Source: Oscillospiraceae bacterium
Lineage (GTDB): Bacteria; Bacillota; Clostridia; Oscillospirales; Oscillospiraceae
Length of the DNA: 64,000 nucleotides
Direction of reading: 5' to 3'
Assembly: GCA_009787625.1 (NCBI GenBank)
Contig: WQSX01000001.1
Location: 1-64,000, forward strand
The number at the start of each line of letters is the position of its first letter. The stretch's first letter is position 1. The position numbers and the translations under genes were made by a program. Of the stretch, positions 1 to 8,094 are shown one piece after another. Under the pieces are notes generated by a model. It ran no database searches and had not been told where the DNA came from. It worked only from the letters and a program-made list of their open reading frames with translations.

Positions 1-155
1 CTTATAAGCAAAATAAAAATAATATCAAACGTAGAAAGCTGAGAAAACTCCCTCTTCCCAAACAGCCGAATAGCCACAATCAAAAAAACATAAACAGCCG
101 CAGAAGCACCCGCAATCTGAAGATAAGGCAAAACAAGCTCAAAGAATTGTCCCAT
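1..155 (-). CDS. DUF421/YetF-family membrane protein (5' part only)
   Basis: Only the first 51 codons are inside the window; the gene runs off the left edge. The start ATG at 153-155 follows a purine-rich AAAGGGTGG ribosome site. The visible protein has one hydrophobic helix (about residues 12-30) followed by RLFGKREFSQLSTFD. This matches the RxxGKRxxxQLxxFD signature that follows the first helix in DUF421 (YetF/YrbG-like) proteins, which are small membrane proteins of poorly defined role, some linked to spore or envelope functions in Bacillus. It is the last visible gene on the minus strand after the efflux operon, separated from it by about 300 bp of repeats, so it probably has its own transcript. 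Confidence 0.75.
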   Translation of the reverse strand, partial: MGQFFELVLPYLQIAGASAAVYVFLIVAIRLFGKREFSQLSTFDIIFILLI

Positions 156-245
156 AAAACCGTCCACCCTTTTCGAAAATTATAATTGTATAATACCATA
201 TTTGTAGTATAATGGCGATATGAAAATCGCTAAAAGCAAAGTAGG

Positions 246-380
246 CAAAAGGTATAAAAAATATTAGCATCCCGACCGACATGAGAAAGACCAGCATAAG
301 AAATATGGCGTACCAGCAAAACCATATGCACTGGTGGCAAAGAGGCGGCTGAGTGGTGCTAATATTTTTTATACCTTTTG
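246..380. repeat. MITE-like element with 24-bp perfect terminal inverted repeats
   Basis: The arms at 246-269 and 357-380 are perfect 24-bp inverted repeats of an AT-rich sequence beginning CAAAAGGTATAAAAAATATT. They enclose 87 bp with no convincing gene. The 135-bp unit fills much of the gap between the DUF421 gene and the permease at 464. No target-site duplication is obvious. It could be a miniature transposable element or a large bidirectional hairpin. Confidence 0.6.
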
Positions 381-411
381 TCTGCGACAACCAACCGCAA
401 AAGAAACCAAA

Positions 412-462
412 AAGACAGGGGGACGGTCCTCCGTCCAGACAGAGGAACCGTCCCCCTGTCTT
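412..462 (-). terminator. Palindromic repeat acting as terminator of the efflux operon
   Basis: A 16-bp inverted repeat (412-427 and 447-462, core GACAGGGGGACGGT) ends 2 bp past the permease stop. On the minus strand it is followed by TTTTT, so it has the form of an intrinsic terminator. The inner GACAGAGGAACCGTCCCC string recurs at about 33.93 kb, so this is also a member of a dispersed palindromic repeat family. Confidence 0.6.
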
Positions 463-463
463 G

Positions 464-1981
464 TCAGCCAATCTCAAGCAAAAACGCCCCGGAAAGCGCA
501 TAACGCCGATAAACCCGGCTCCCATCAGTAAGCAAATAAGTCAAATACAGATGCCGGCCACCGTTTGCCGTGAACTGCTCGCCGCCGCCCGTGATAGACT
601 CCCAGAACGCATCACGCATATCGTTTCGAACATCACGCCTGTCTCGGTTGTGGTCTCTGATATCGGAGCTACGCATATCGTCGCGCTGGCTGCGGGTGAG
701 GTCGGTTCTGAAGTCGATGGTATCTGCAATCTGCCTGTGAAGAGCGACAGCGTTATTTATAGTATCACTATCTCGTGAAAAATCCATGTCATCTTCCATG
801 AAACCATCAAAGCTGATATGAACTCCTGAAACTCTGTCAACACGAGGCACATCTACAACAAACCCGCGCACACCAAACATGGTGACAAGTAATAAAATAC
901 CATAGAGCACTGCAACAACACCTGCGAGCGGCATTATCCACTTTATCTTTGAAGTGACATTAAATTTTCCCTCAAAAACCATTTGAGAAACTATAAAAGC
1001 GAGAGCAAAACCAAGCACGAAACCGTAGTACAAAAACCACCGCCCTGTCACAAGAGTCATCATAAACCCACCCATAGCAACCATGCCCCAAATTGAAAGA
1101 ATAAAAACGATCAGATTCTTAACACCCGAAAAGACAATAGGCTTTTCAGATTTTTCTATTTTTCGGCTTGCAAAAAAGGTAGCGGCAAGCCCCATCAGAA
1201 CTATTGAAATGCCAATATAAATGAGGAAAAAGACTCCCTGATTAGCCTCGCCCCAGTTTAAAGACCAGACGAAAGGACTGGAGTAAGCGGCGATAACCTC
1301 GGCACCCACAACATTTGCAGGATAAAAACCAAAAACATAAGTCGAAGCAATAGCAACTCCAAGCTGAAAAACTAAAATCGGCAAAATCAGAACCAACACG
1401 AAAACAAGCGCAGAAATAACCCACCGACTACTCACCGAAAAAGCAAACAACCAAAGCGCATACGCAAAAAAGCTGGTCACCACGGCACGCAGGAAAAACG
1501 AAAAAACCGTACCAAAGGTGTTGATGATACCGTTTGAAACAACCTCACGGGAAAACAAATCCGCAGGGAAGCAGAGAGCATACTCGCCCAAAGGGAGCGG
1601 CACGGGAAAACGCACACGGATTAAGAGCAGTAGACTAAAAAACAAAAGCGGTAAAATAATGTAAATCAGTCCCGTTATAGAGCTCGTCCAAAAAAGTTGG
1701 CTCTTGTTGTCGGACAGCTCGTAGTAAGCCGCTGATTTTTTTGAGTCAAACAGATATGAAAAATTCAACATTGCCGCGGCAAACGGTAAAATAATTGTAG
1801 CCGCAAGCATCACAGGGTTGCGCATTGCAAGCAAGTCGAGCATACCCTGCGCTCGTTCGGGTGTGTTATCTGTAGGGAAAATAGTCGGCATTAAAACAAA
1901 CAGCGTAAGCCCTATAAGCGCTAGTACCATTATGATTGAAGTTCGCTTAAACTGTTCCTTCATTAAAGCTCTGCTAATCAT
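464..1981 (-). CDS. ABC transporter permease, partner of GntR-ABC fusion
   Basis: 505-residue polytopic membrane protein with roughly ten or more hydrophobic helices and a soluble C-terminal tail. It starts four bases inside the preceding GntR-ABC ATPase gene (ATGA overlap), so the two are translationally coupled and most likely form one transporter, like the YtrB/YtrC-type ABC-2 exporters of Firmicutes. Near the C-terminus (about residues 423-457) lies an Asp/Arg-rich stretch of repeated RD and DxR pairs, not expected in a membrane permease. The substrate is unknown; related systems are induced by cell-wall antibiotics, so envelope stress or peptide export is possible but inferred. Confidence 0.8.
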   Translation of the reverse strand: MISRALMKEQFKRTSIIMVLALIGLTLFVLMPTIFPTDNTPERAQGMLDLLAMRNPVMLAATIILPFAAAMLNFSYLFDSKKSAAYYELSDNKSQLFWTSSITGLIYIILPLLFFSLLLLIRVRFPVPLPLGEYALCFPADLFSREVVSNGIINTFGTVFSFFLRAVVTSFFAYALWLFAFSVSSRWVISALVFVLVLILPILVFQLGVAIASTYVFGFYPANVVGAEVIAAYSSPFVWSLNWGEANQGVFFLIYIGISIVLMGLAATFFASRKIEKSEKPIVFSGVKNLIVFILSIWGMVAMGGFMMTLVTGRWFLYYGFVLGFALAFIVSQMVFEGKFNVTSKIKWIMPLAGVVAVLYGILLLVTMFGVRGFVVDVPRVDRVSGVHISFDGFMEDDMDFSRDSDTINNAVALHRQIADTIDFRTDLTRSQRDDMRSSDIRDHNRDRRDVRNDMRDAFWESITGGGEQFTANGGRHLYLTYLLTDGSRVYRRYALSGAFLLEIG

Positions 1982-3246
1982 TCTCTTTCACCCTCCGTTT
2001 CATAGATAAAGATTTCTTCCAAAGTCATTGGCAGATGGTCGTATACAAGTGGCTCATAACCTCTGATGTGGGCGGCAATTTCCTCTTTATCACCACGCAC
2101 GACCAAAATATCCATACTCCCCATCTCTTCCATATGTAAAACCTCAAGCCCGTCATATGGGAAGTTTTTGAGCAAAAATTCAGGCGGAAACGCAACTTGC
2201 AGTTTGTGCACATTACGCCGCAAATCATCGAGGTCACGCTCCAAAATCATATGACCGTTTTTAAGTATACCAATCGTGTCGCAAAAACCATCAAGCTCCC
2301 GCATATTGTGAGAAGTGATAATGACGGTCATGTCTCTGCTCGAAATATCCTCAATAATAAATTTAAAGACCTGCTTGCGTACAATCGGGTCAAACCCATC
2401 AATGGTCTCATCTAAAAGAAGTACATCAGGTGTTGAAGAAATTGCAAGAGCAAACCCCGCCTGCTTTTGCATCCCTCTTGAAAACGTGGTCAAAGGACGG
2501 TTTGCGTTCAAATCAGTCAAACCAAAAAGTTCCGCAAGCTCATTAAAACGCCCCTCATTCCAAGTGCTTTTATACTTATCGGCAATAAATGATTTAAGCA
2601 TTTTAAGAGTGTAGTCAGGCAGAAAATACATATCTTCCTGCATATATCCGACAATTTTTCCATGCTCGTTTGGCGCACAAGGCATACTGTCGATTCGAGC
2701 CAGCCCTTCATCAGGACTGATAGCCCCCGCGAGGAGCTTTAGTGTGGTAGTTTTACCCGACCCATTCACACCGACAAGCCCATAGATAGAACCCTTTTTC
2801 ACATTGAGATTCAGCCCGTCAAGAGCGGTTATGCTCTCAAACTTCTTAGTGACACCCTCGACTTGAATATATGCATCTTTACCCATGCCAAGCAATTTGC
2901 CGATATCTTCTCTCACTTCACCACGGGCAATCAGCTCCTGAATATCAGCATGAATACGTCCATATAAAGCAGAAACAGCCTCATGCTCGTTCGTTGTCTC
3001 TTCGGAATCAGCATCCGAAAAAACGCTCCAATCCTTCCCGTCTTCCGTCCTGAGAAAATTTTGGTGCTCCAGCTCAAAGTAGGCCTTCTGAATGGTGTTG
3101 GGATTCACAGTCAGAGTTTTAGCCATCTCCTTAACACCAGGCAAATATTCACCGGGACTGAGCACCCCCGATGAAATGAGCCTCTTAAAATTATCCACAA
3201 TCTGATCAAATACAGCCTTACGGCTTTTTAAATCTATTTGAAACAT
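1978..3246 (-). CDS. GntR-type regulator fused to ABC transporter ATPase
   Basis: A single 422-residue reading frame joins two usually separate proteins. Residues 1-72 are a GntR winged helix (recognition region about 39-66, VKEMAKTLTVNPNTIQKAY), followed by a helical linker to about residue 122 like the tail of YtrA. Residues 126-345 are a full ABC ATPase: Walker A GVNGSGKTT (159-167), signature FSRGMQK (255-261), Walker B VLLLDE (275-280), switch His313. In the Bacillus ytr operon the GntR repressor YtrA and the ATPase YtrB are separate genes. The start follows GGAGGTAAACT and the gene sits 28 bp after the ABC exporter gene, overlapping the downstream permease. The fusion could let transporter state feed directly into DNA binding (inference). 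Confidence 0.88.
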   Translation of the reverse strand: MFQIDLKSRKAVFDQIVDNFKRLISSGVLSPGEYLPGVKEMAKTLTVNPNTIQKAYFELEHQNFLRTEDGKDWSVFSDADSEETTNEHEAVSALYGRIHADIQELIARGEVREDIGKLLGMGKDAYIQVEGVTKKFESITALDGLNLNVKKGSIYGLVGVNGSGKTTTLKLLAGAISPDEGLARIDSMPCAPNEHGKIVGYMQEDMYFLPDYTLKMLKSFIADKYKSTWNEGRFNELAELFGLTDLNANRPLTTFSRGMQKQAGFALAISSTPDVLLLDETIDGFDPIVRKQVFKFIIEDISSRDMTVIITSHNMRELDGFCDTIGILKNGHMILERDLDDLRRNVHKLQVAFPPEFLLKNFPYDGLEVLHMEEMGSMDILVVRGDKEEIAAHIRGYEPLVYDHLPMTLEEIFIYETEGERE

Positions 3247-3274
3247 AGTTTACCTCCGATACTTACTACTATTA

Positions 3275-5125
3275 TTATCCCGCAAACTGGCTGTTATAAA
3301 TTTCGCTATAAAAACCACCTTGCTTAAGGAGTGATTCGTGACTGCCTGTTTCCACGATATTGCCGCTGTCCATGACGAGTATTAAATCAGCGTTTTTAAT
3401 TGTGGACAGGCGGTGGGCTATTATAAAGCTCGTGCGCCCTCGCATCAGGTGGTCCATCGCCTCTTGGATATGAAGCTCCGTTCTCGTGTCAACGCTGGAA
3501 GTCGCTTCATCGAGCAATAAAAATGTGGGAGAGGCGGCGATGCATCGAGCGATACAGAGAAGTTGTTTTTCGCCTTGCGAGAGATTTGCATTTTCATCGC
3601 TAAATACCGTATCATACCCCTCGGGCAGAGTCCGTATGAAATAATCCGCCCTAGCCATGCGTGCTGCCTTTACAATCTCAGAACTCGACGCTTTATACTT
3701 GCCATAAGCGATGTTTTCACTTATTGTGCCGTCAAAAATCCATGAATCTTGAAGAACCATGCCAAACAGCGAGCGCAAGTAACGTCTTTTCATATGTGTA
3801 ATATCCACACCGTCAACCCTGATCACGCCACCGCTAATCTCATAAAAGCGCATCAGCAAATTGACAAGAGTAGTCTTTCCGGCACCCGTCGGGCCGACGA
3901 TTGCCACCTTCTGCCCCGGCTTAACCTCAAAATTGACACCATCCATCAAAAGGTCTTTCCCATATCCAAACTGCACATTTTCAAAAGCAATATGACCTTT
4001 GGGCTTTTTGATGCTCTTTGGCATAGCCACGTCAGGCACATCCTCTTCCTCATCTATAAGCTCAAACACACGCTCCGCCGAAGCTATTGCAGATTGCAGG
4101 GAGTTTAAAACAAAACTCGCTTCCGAAAGTGGCTCCTGCGACATTTGAACATACTGGAAAAATGAAAGAATCTGACCGATAGAAATTCGCCCGTTTATTA
4201 CAAAGTATCCACCGAGTGCGGCTATAATTACATAACCAACATGGTTAAAAAGGCGCATGATAGGCATAATTACCATCATTATAAACTGAGCTTTTTTGTC
4301 ATCTTTGTAGAGCTGGTCAATGGCGTCATGTGTGTTAGCTTTTGCACTTTTTTCAAGCGTAAATGCCTTGATTTCAACCTGACCGGAAAAATATTCCTCG
4401 ATACGTGAGTTAAAAACACCGAGCGAACGCTGACGGTTAGAAAACAGCGGACCGCTAATCATACTCACGATTACAGTTATTATTAGCCCAACGAAGATTG
4501 AGCCGACAGCAACCAAAGTTAAAATCCAATTGATTCGAAACATCATAATTACTGCGCCGACAATGGTGATAAACGATGTAAACAGGCGCATTATTGCGCT
4601 TTGCATAATTTCATTTACCCTCTCAAGGTCGTTTGTAACACGGCTCAGAATTTCACCTTTTTTATGGGTGTCGTAGAATTTGAGCGGAACCTTTGCAAGC
4701 TTTGCACTGACTTGTTCACGCAGTGAAAGCACCAACTTTTGAGCTATAGAAGCCATTATCCGCTCTTGATAATAGGTGAACACCGAACTTATCAAGTAGA
4801 TGCCAATAAGGAGCAGGACATATTCGCCGAGCCTCACAAAACTGATGTCGATAGGCCCAAAACTAAAGATTGCAGGTGCAATACCATCAAAAATCACATT
4901 TATTGAGTCTGCGAAAATTTGTGGAGCCCAAAGCGTGAGAAGCACTCCCGCAACTGCGAATATAAACGCCGCAATAAGCTGCCAACGCTGAGGTTTCAGC
5001 GCAAGAACCAAACGCCCCAAAGTTTTGCTGCGATTCTTAGCCTTCTCAGTAGACATCCCTTCGCCAACATCACCCAGCACATCAACTGTTTTGTTGTCGT
5101 CATTTAAACTATAGTTGTCGCTCAT
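3275..5125 (-). CDS. ABC exporter half-transporter, catalytic NBD (heterodimer subunit B)
   Basis: 616 residues: an N-terminal hydrophilic extension of about 35 residues, six-helix exporter TMD, then NBD. Walker A is GPTGAGKTT (411-419), Walker B ends in LLLDE with catalytic Glu540, and the switch His571 is in IAHRLST. The signature is degenerate: LSQGE (515-519) instead of LSGGQ. This is the expected complement to the upstream subunit, which has a good signature but a bad Walker B, so together they give one consensus and one degenerate ATP site, as in LmrCD, BmrCD and TM287/288. The start at 5125 is preferred over 5146 because it follows GAAAGG by 13 nt. Likely drug or lipid efflux. Confidence 0.9.
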   Translation of the reverse strand: MSDNYSLNDDNKTVDVLGDVGEGMSTEKAKNRSKTLGRLVLALKPQRWQLIAAFIFAVAGVLLTLWAPQIFADSINVIFDGIAPAIFSFGPIDISFVRLGEYVLLLIGIYLISSVFTYYQERIMASIAQKLVLSLREQVSAKLAKVPLKFYDTHKKGEILSRVTNDLERVNEIMQSAIMRLFTSFITIVGAVIMMFRINWILTLVAVGSIFVGLIITVIVSMISGPLFSNRQRSLGVFNSRIEEYFSGQVEIKAFTLEKSAKANTHDAIDQLYKDDKKAQFIMMVIMPIMRLFNHVGYVIIAALGGYFVINGRISIGQILSFFQYVQMSQEPLSEASFVLNSLQSAIASAERVFELIDEEEDVPDVAMPKSIKKPKGHIAFENVQFGYGKDLLMDGVNFEVKPGQKVAIVGPTGAGKTTLVNLLMRFYEISGGVIRVDGVDITHMKRRYLRSLFGMVLQDSWIFDGTISENIAYGKYKASSSEIVKAARMARADYFIRTLPEGYDTVFSDENANLSQGEKQLLCIARCIAASPTFLLLDEATSSVDTRTELHIQEAMDHLMRGRTSFIIAHRLSTIKNADLILVMDSGNIVETGSHESLLKQGGFYSEIYNSQFAG

Positions 5126-5144
5126 GATTATGACCATACCTTTC
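5123..5144 (-). promoter_or_regulatory. Stereotyped start region (GAAAGG-13-ATG) of exporter B
   Basis: Reads GAAAGG, then TATGGTCATAATC, then ATG. Bases 5130-5143 are a perfect 14-bp inverted match to 5176-5189 in the upstream three-stem element. The two could pair in the mRNA across a 32-nt loop and hide the ribosome site. Confidence 0.6.
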
Positions 5145-5270
5145 ATAGTATTTTGAGTTACACAACGACCATCTAAAAGGTATGGTCATATTGTGCATCA
5201 TTTGCGGTTGCCCGAAGGGCGAGCAAATCGCACATTCTCCCGTTAAAAGGTTGAATTTATTCAACCTTTT
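5145..5270 (-). repeat. Three-stem intergenic element, copy 1
   Basis: Read on the minus strand. Stem 1 (5245-5270) is AAAAGGTTGAA/TTCAACCTTTT and contains the stop codon of the preceding exporter gene. Stem 2 follows (about 5190-5235): outer GTGCGATTTGC/GCAAATGATGCAC and inner GCCC/GGGC. Stem 3 (5165-5189) is GACCAT/ATGGTC and includes the anti-Shine-Dalgarno strand. Copies 2, 3 and 4 are at 7010, 46281 and 62506. Confidence 0.7.
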
Positions 5271-6988
5271 AGTTCCTCCTCGCTAAGTTGTGAGAAGGCG
5301 ATTTCTCTGTAGACATCGCAATCTTGCATAAGCTGCTCATGCTTGCCTTTACCCACGATTTTGCCTTCGTCAAGCACAATAATTTGGTCGCAGTCTCTGA
5401 TTGTGCTTATGCGCTGAGCAATATTTATCACTATGGCATTTTGCGTAACGCCCTTGAGAGCCATGCGAAGTGCGGCATCCGTTTTGAAATCAAGCGCAGA
5501 AAAACTATCATCAAAGACGTAAACATCAGGCTCTTTAACAAGCATCCGCGCAATACTGACACGCTGGCGTTGTCCGCCCGAGAGGTTGCGTCCCCCTTGA
5601 GCGACAATATGCTCATACTTATCGGGCATTTCGTTAATAAAATCATCTGCCTGAGCCACGATAGCGGCACGCTTCATATCTCGCAGAGTTGCATTTTCGT
5701 TGCCATGCCGCAGATTATCCGCAATAGTTCCGCTGAACAAAAACGCTTTTTGCGGCACAAAACCTATATGCCTGCGCTCCTCTTCCTGCGATAGTTCCTT
5801 TATATTCACACCATTTAGCAGAATTTGCCCCGATGTTGCATCGAGCAGGCGGGGAATCATCCTGGCAATGGTGGACTTACCGGAGCCCGTACCACCGATA
5901 ATAGCCGTGGTCGTACCCTCCTCGCAGGTGAAGTTTATGTTGTGGAGCACAGGGTTTTCCGCATCGTGATATCGAAATCCGACATTTTTAAATTCAAGGC
6001 ATAACTTACTGCCATTTCGGACACTCGCTTTCCCGTCCTTTATCTCAGGTCTATGTTCCAGCACTTCCTTAACACGCTGTGCACACACAATTGCCCTGGG
6101 GAGCATAACGACTGCAAAAACACCCATCACGAGGTACATCAGAATATTCATGGAGTATTCTATAATCGCCGTGATATCTCCAATTTGCATATCACCTGTT
6201 TGAATTCTATGTCCGCCAAACCAGACGATAGCAACACTGCAAATTGAGAAAAACAGTGTAATCAAAGGCATTATAACAGCAAACACGCGATTAATTTTTA
6301 TGTTCAGCTTCGCATAACTCGAAAAAGATTCGTCCATGCGCTCAGTTTCAAGCTTAGTGCGGTTAAACGCTCTGACAACTCTGATTCCTGTGATGTATTG
6401 CTTAACAGTATCATTTACTTTGTCCAAGCCGAGCTGAACCTTAGAGAAGATAGGTAAAACTCTTTTTGCCACAATTGCAAATACCGCAACCATAAGAAAT
6501 GACGACACAAAAACAATCAGTGCCATATAGCCATCTCTGCTAAACGCAAGCATCATACCGATAATAACCACAAAAGGCACAGGTACAAGCATGTCGAAAC
6601 ACATTGCGAGCGTATTTTGAAGTTGCTCAATATCGTTGGTTGCTCTGGTTATGAGAGAGCTTGTGGAGAATTTTTTGTAGTCCTGATAACTGAGTTTTTG
6701 AGTATGGTCAAACAGACGCTTGCGGGTGTTTTTTGCAAATCGTGTAGCGACCTCCGTTCCATACCATGTAGACAATATGGAAAAAAGCCCCGTCAGCACA
6801 GCAACACCAATCATAAGCGCACCGGTAGAAAACACATAGTCCATATCTTCCATCACGACACCATAGTTAATGATGTTTGCAGTGAGTGTCGGAAGAAGTA
6901 ATGTGCCGCCCATCTGAAATATAATGAATACAAGTAGCAAAAACACGTTAAGTTTCCCAAGCCGCGCCTGCCTGAATAATCCGAGCAT
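5261..6988 (-). CDS. ABC exporter half-transporter, degenerate NBD (heterodimer subunit A)
   Basis: 575 residues with six transmembrane helices and a C-terminal NBD. Walker A is GGTGSGKST (365-373) and the signature LSGGQ (469-473) is intact, but Walker B reads VFDDS: Asp494 replaces the catalytic Glu, and Gln525 replaces the switch His (IAQRIST). These are the hallmarks of the non-catalytic half of heterodimeric exporters, and they pair with the degenerate signature of the next gene. It is the first gene of the operon, about 165 bp downstream of a MerR-type promoter, with a copy of the three-stem element in its leader. Substrate unknown; multidrug efflux is the best guess given the MerR control. 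Confidence 0.9.
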   Translation of the reverse strand: MLGLFRQARLGKLNVFLLLVFIIFQMGGTLLLPTLTANIINYGVVMEDMDYVFSTGALMIGVAVLTGLFSILSTWYGTEVATRFAKNTRKRLFDHTQKLSYQDYKKFSTSSLITRATNDIEQLQNTLAMCFDMLVPVPFVVIIGMMLAFSRDGYMALIVFVSSFLMVAVFAIVAKRVLPIFSKVQLGLDKVNDTVKQYITGIRVVRAFNRTKLETERMDESFSSYAKLNIKINRVFAVIMPLITLFFSICSVAIVWFGGHRIQTGDMQIGDITAIIEYSMNILMYLVMGVFAVVMLPRAIVCAQRVKEVLEHRPEIKDGKASVRNGSKLCLEFKNVGFRYHDAENPVLHNINFTCEEGTTTAIIGGTGSGKSTIARMIPRLLDATSGQILLNGVNIKELSQEEERRHIGFVPQKAFLFSGTIADNLRHGNENATLRDMKRAAIVAQADDFINEMPDKYEHIVAQGGRNLSGGQRQRVSIARMLVKEPDVYVFDDSFSALDFKTDAALRMALKGVTQNAIVINIAQRISTIRDCDQIIVLDEGKIVGKGKHEQLMQDCDVYREIAFSQLSEEELKG

Positions 6989-7009
6989 TATTATGACCTA
7001 TCCTTTCAA

Positions 7010-7142
7010 GTGCATTTTAACTTACAAACGACCATAAGAAGGTATGGTCATATTGTGCATCATTTGCGGTTGCCCGCAGGGCGAGCAAATCGCACATTCT
7101 CCCGTAAGTTTGAATTTATTCAAACTTATGACCTATCCTCTC
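7010..7142 (-). repeat. Three-stem intergenic element, copy 2
   Basis: Same modular layout as copy 1, here in the 5' untranslated leader of the exporter operon. Stem 1 is at 7105-7128 (TAAGTTTGAA/TTCAAACTTA), with stems 2 and 3 between it and the start. A second GAGAGGATAGGTCAT string (7128-7142) lies outside stem 1, so start-like sequence flanks the element on both sides. The exporter start (6986-7007) is GAAAGG, 13 nt, ATG. Confidence 0.65.
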
Positions 7143-7164
7143 ATTATTTATCTCACAAGTTGCT

Positions 7165-7195
7165 ACCATACACTATCCCCTAGGGGCAGAGTCAA
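7165..7195 (-). promoter_or_regulatory. MerR-type promoter of the efflux operon
   Basis: On the minus strand, -35 TTGACT (7190-7195) and -10 TATGGT (7165-7170) are separated by 19 bp instead of 17. The spacer holds a dyad centred on CCCCTAGGGG (7177-7186). The over-long spacer with a central dyad is the classic arrangement that MerR proteins activate by DNA distortion. The MerR gene starts 93 bp away in the opposite direction. Confidence 0.8.
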
Positions 7196-7231
7196 GGCTT
7201 TTTTGAAAATATTTTAACTTTTCCAGTTCTT

Positions 7232-7260
7232 TTGATGTTTTAAGGCTTTTATGGTATGAT
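7232..7260 (+). promoter_or_regulatory. Promoter of the merR gene
   Basis: TTGATG (7232-7237), 17-bp spacer, TATGAT (7255-7260). It is a normal sigma-A promoter 28 bp before the GTG start. Confidence 0.65.
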
Positions 7261-7287
7261 AAAGCTGATGAAAAAGGCGGTGGAAGC

Positions 7288-8094
7288 GTGAGCAAAAAGT
7301 CCGGACTATTATCAATAGGGGATATATCAAAATTTACAGGCGTAAGCATAAAGGCTTTGCGCTATTATGAGCGTATAGGCATACTAAAGCCTGCCTACGT
7401 TGACCCTGATTCGCTTTACCGCTATTACAATTTCAACCAGACAAATATGGTGTTTTTGATTTCTCTTGCAGTAGAACTCGACATTCCGCTAAAAAAACTA
7501 TCCACCTTCATAGGTGAGGACGGCATAATAGACTCAAAACCTCTTTTCGCTTACGGAAAAGAAGTTACAGTAAAAAAGATAAATGCACTCGAAAAAGGAC
7601 TGAAATTCATAGAACTTTTAGAAGAAAAAATCGGCATACAGGAGCAATATCCCATGCACGAGATATACAAAAGGGAGCTACCGCAAGAATACTGCTATGT
7701 CTTACCATATGATAAAAGCTTTGACACCGCCGACCCACTCCAAATAGCAAAGTTATTCAACGATATGCCCGAAATAGAAAGCGACTCCGAATACGAGCAT
7801 AGCAATGAACTCTTGGAATACGGATTTTTGTGCAATTATAACGGAAATAAGCTAGAACGCTATGCGTTTGTGGAAATACCGGACGAATTTGAGTTTGAAG
7901 AGCGCTTAACCATTCCCGCAGGCGTTTTTCTATGCCGCCAAAGTGACGAAAGCCAAATTGAGAAAGTGCTTGATATCTTCAAAGATCACCTTGACGAAAA
8001 ATGCTCATTTATAGCAATTGAAACCGAAGTTTTCCCCGGAATGTTTGACATAAGCAAATCATTTCTAAACGAGCTACGAGTCTTGGTTCTGTGA
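7288..8094 (+). CDS. MerR-family regulator with C-terminal effector domain
   Basis: 268 residues. Residues 7-75 are the MerR winged helix (LLSIGDISKFTGVSIKALRYY), followed by a dimerisation helix and a C-terminal domain of about 145 residues that resembles the GyrI-like drug-binding fold of BmrR/Mta-type regulators in size and position. An ATG at 7268 stops after seven codons, so the GTG at 7288, preceded by GGCGGTGG, is used. Transcribed divergently from the efflux operon, whose promoter carries a MerR-type 19-bp spacer dyad, so it is the likely ligand-responsive activator. Its 3' end overlaps the 3' end of trmL by 21 bp, tail to tail. Confidence 0.85.
   Translation: MSKKSGLLSIGDISKFTGVSIKALRYYERIGILKPAYVDPDSLYRYYNFNQTNMVFLISLAVELDIPLKKLSTFIGEDGIIDSKPLFAYGKEVTVKKINALEKGLKFIELLEEKIGIQEQYPMHEIYKRELPQEYCYVLPYDKSFDTADPLQIAKLFNDMPEIESDSEYEHSNELLEYGFLCNYNGNKLERYAFVEIPDEFEFEERLTIPAGVFLCRQSDESQIEKVLDIFKDHLDEKCSFIAIETEVFPGMFDISKSFLNELRVLVL

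Noticed and set aside
139-525. 128-codon minus-strand frame and overlapping plus-strand frames across 334-778
   Set aside because: They run through the 24-bp inverted repeat, the palindrome at 412-462 and the antisense of the permease; no ribosome site or family similarity.
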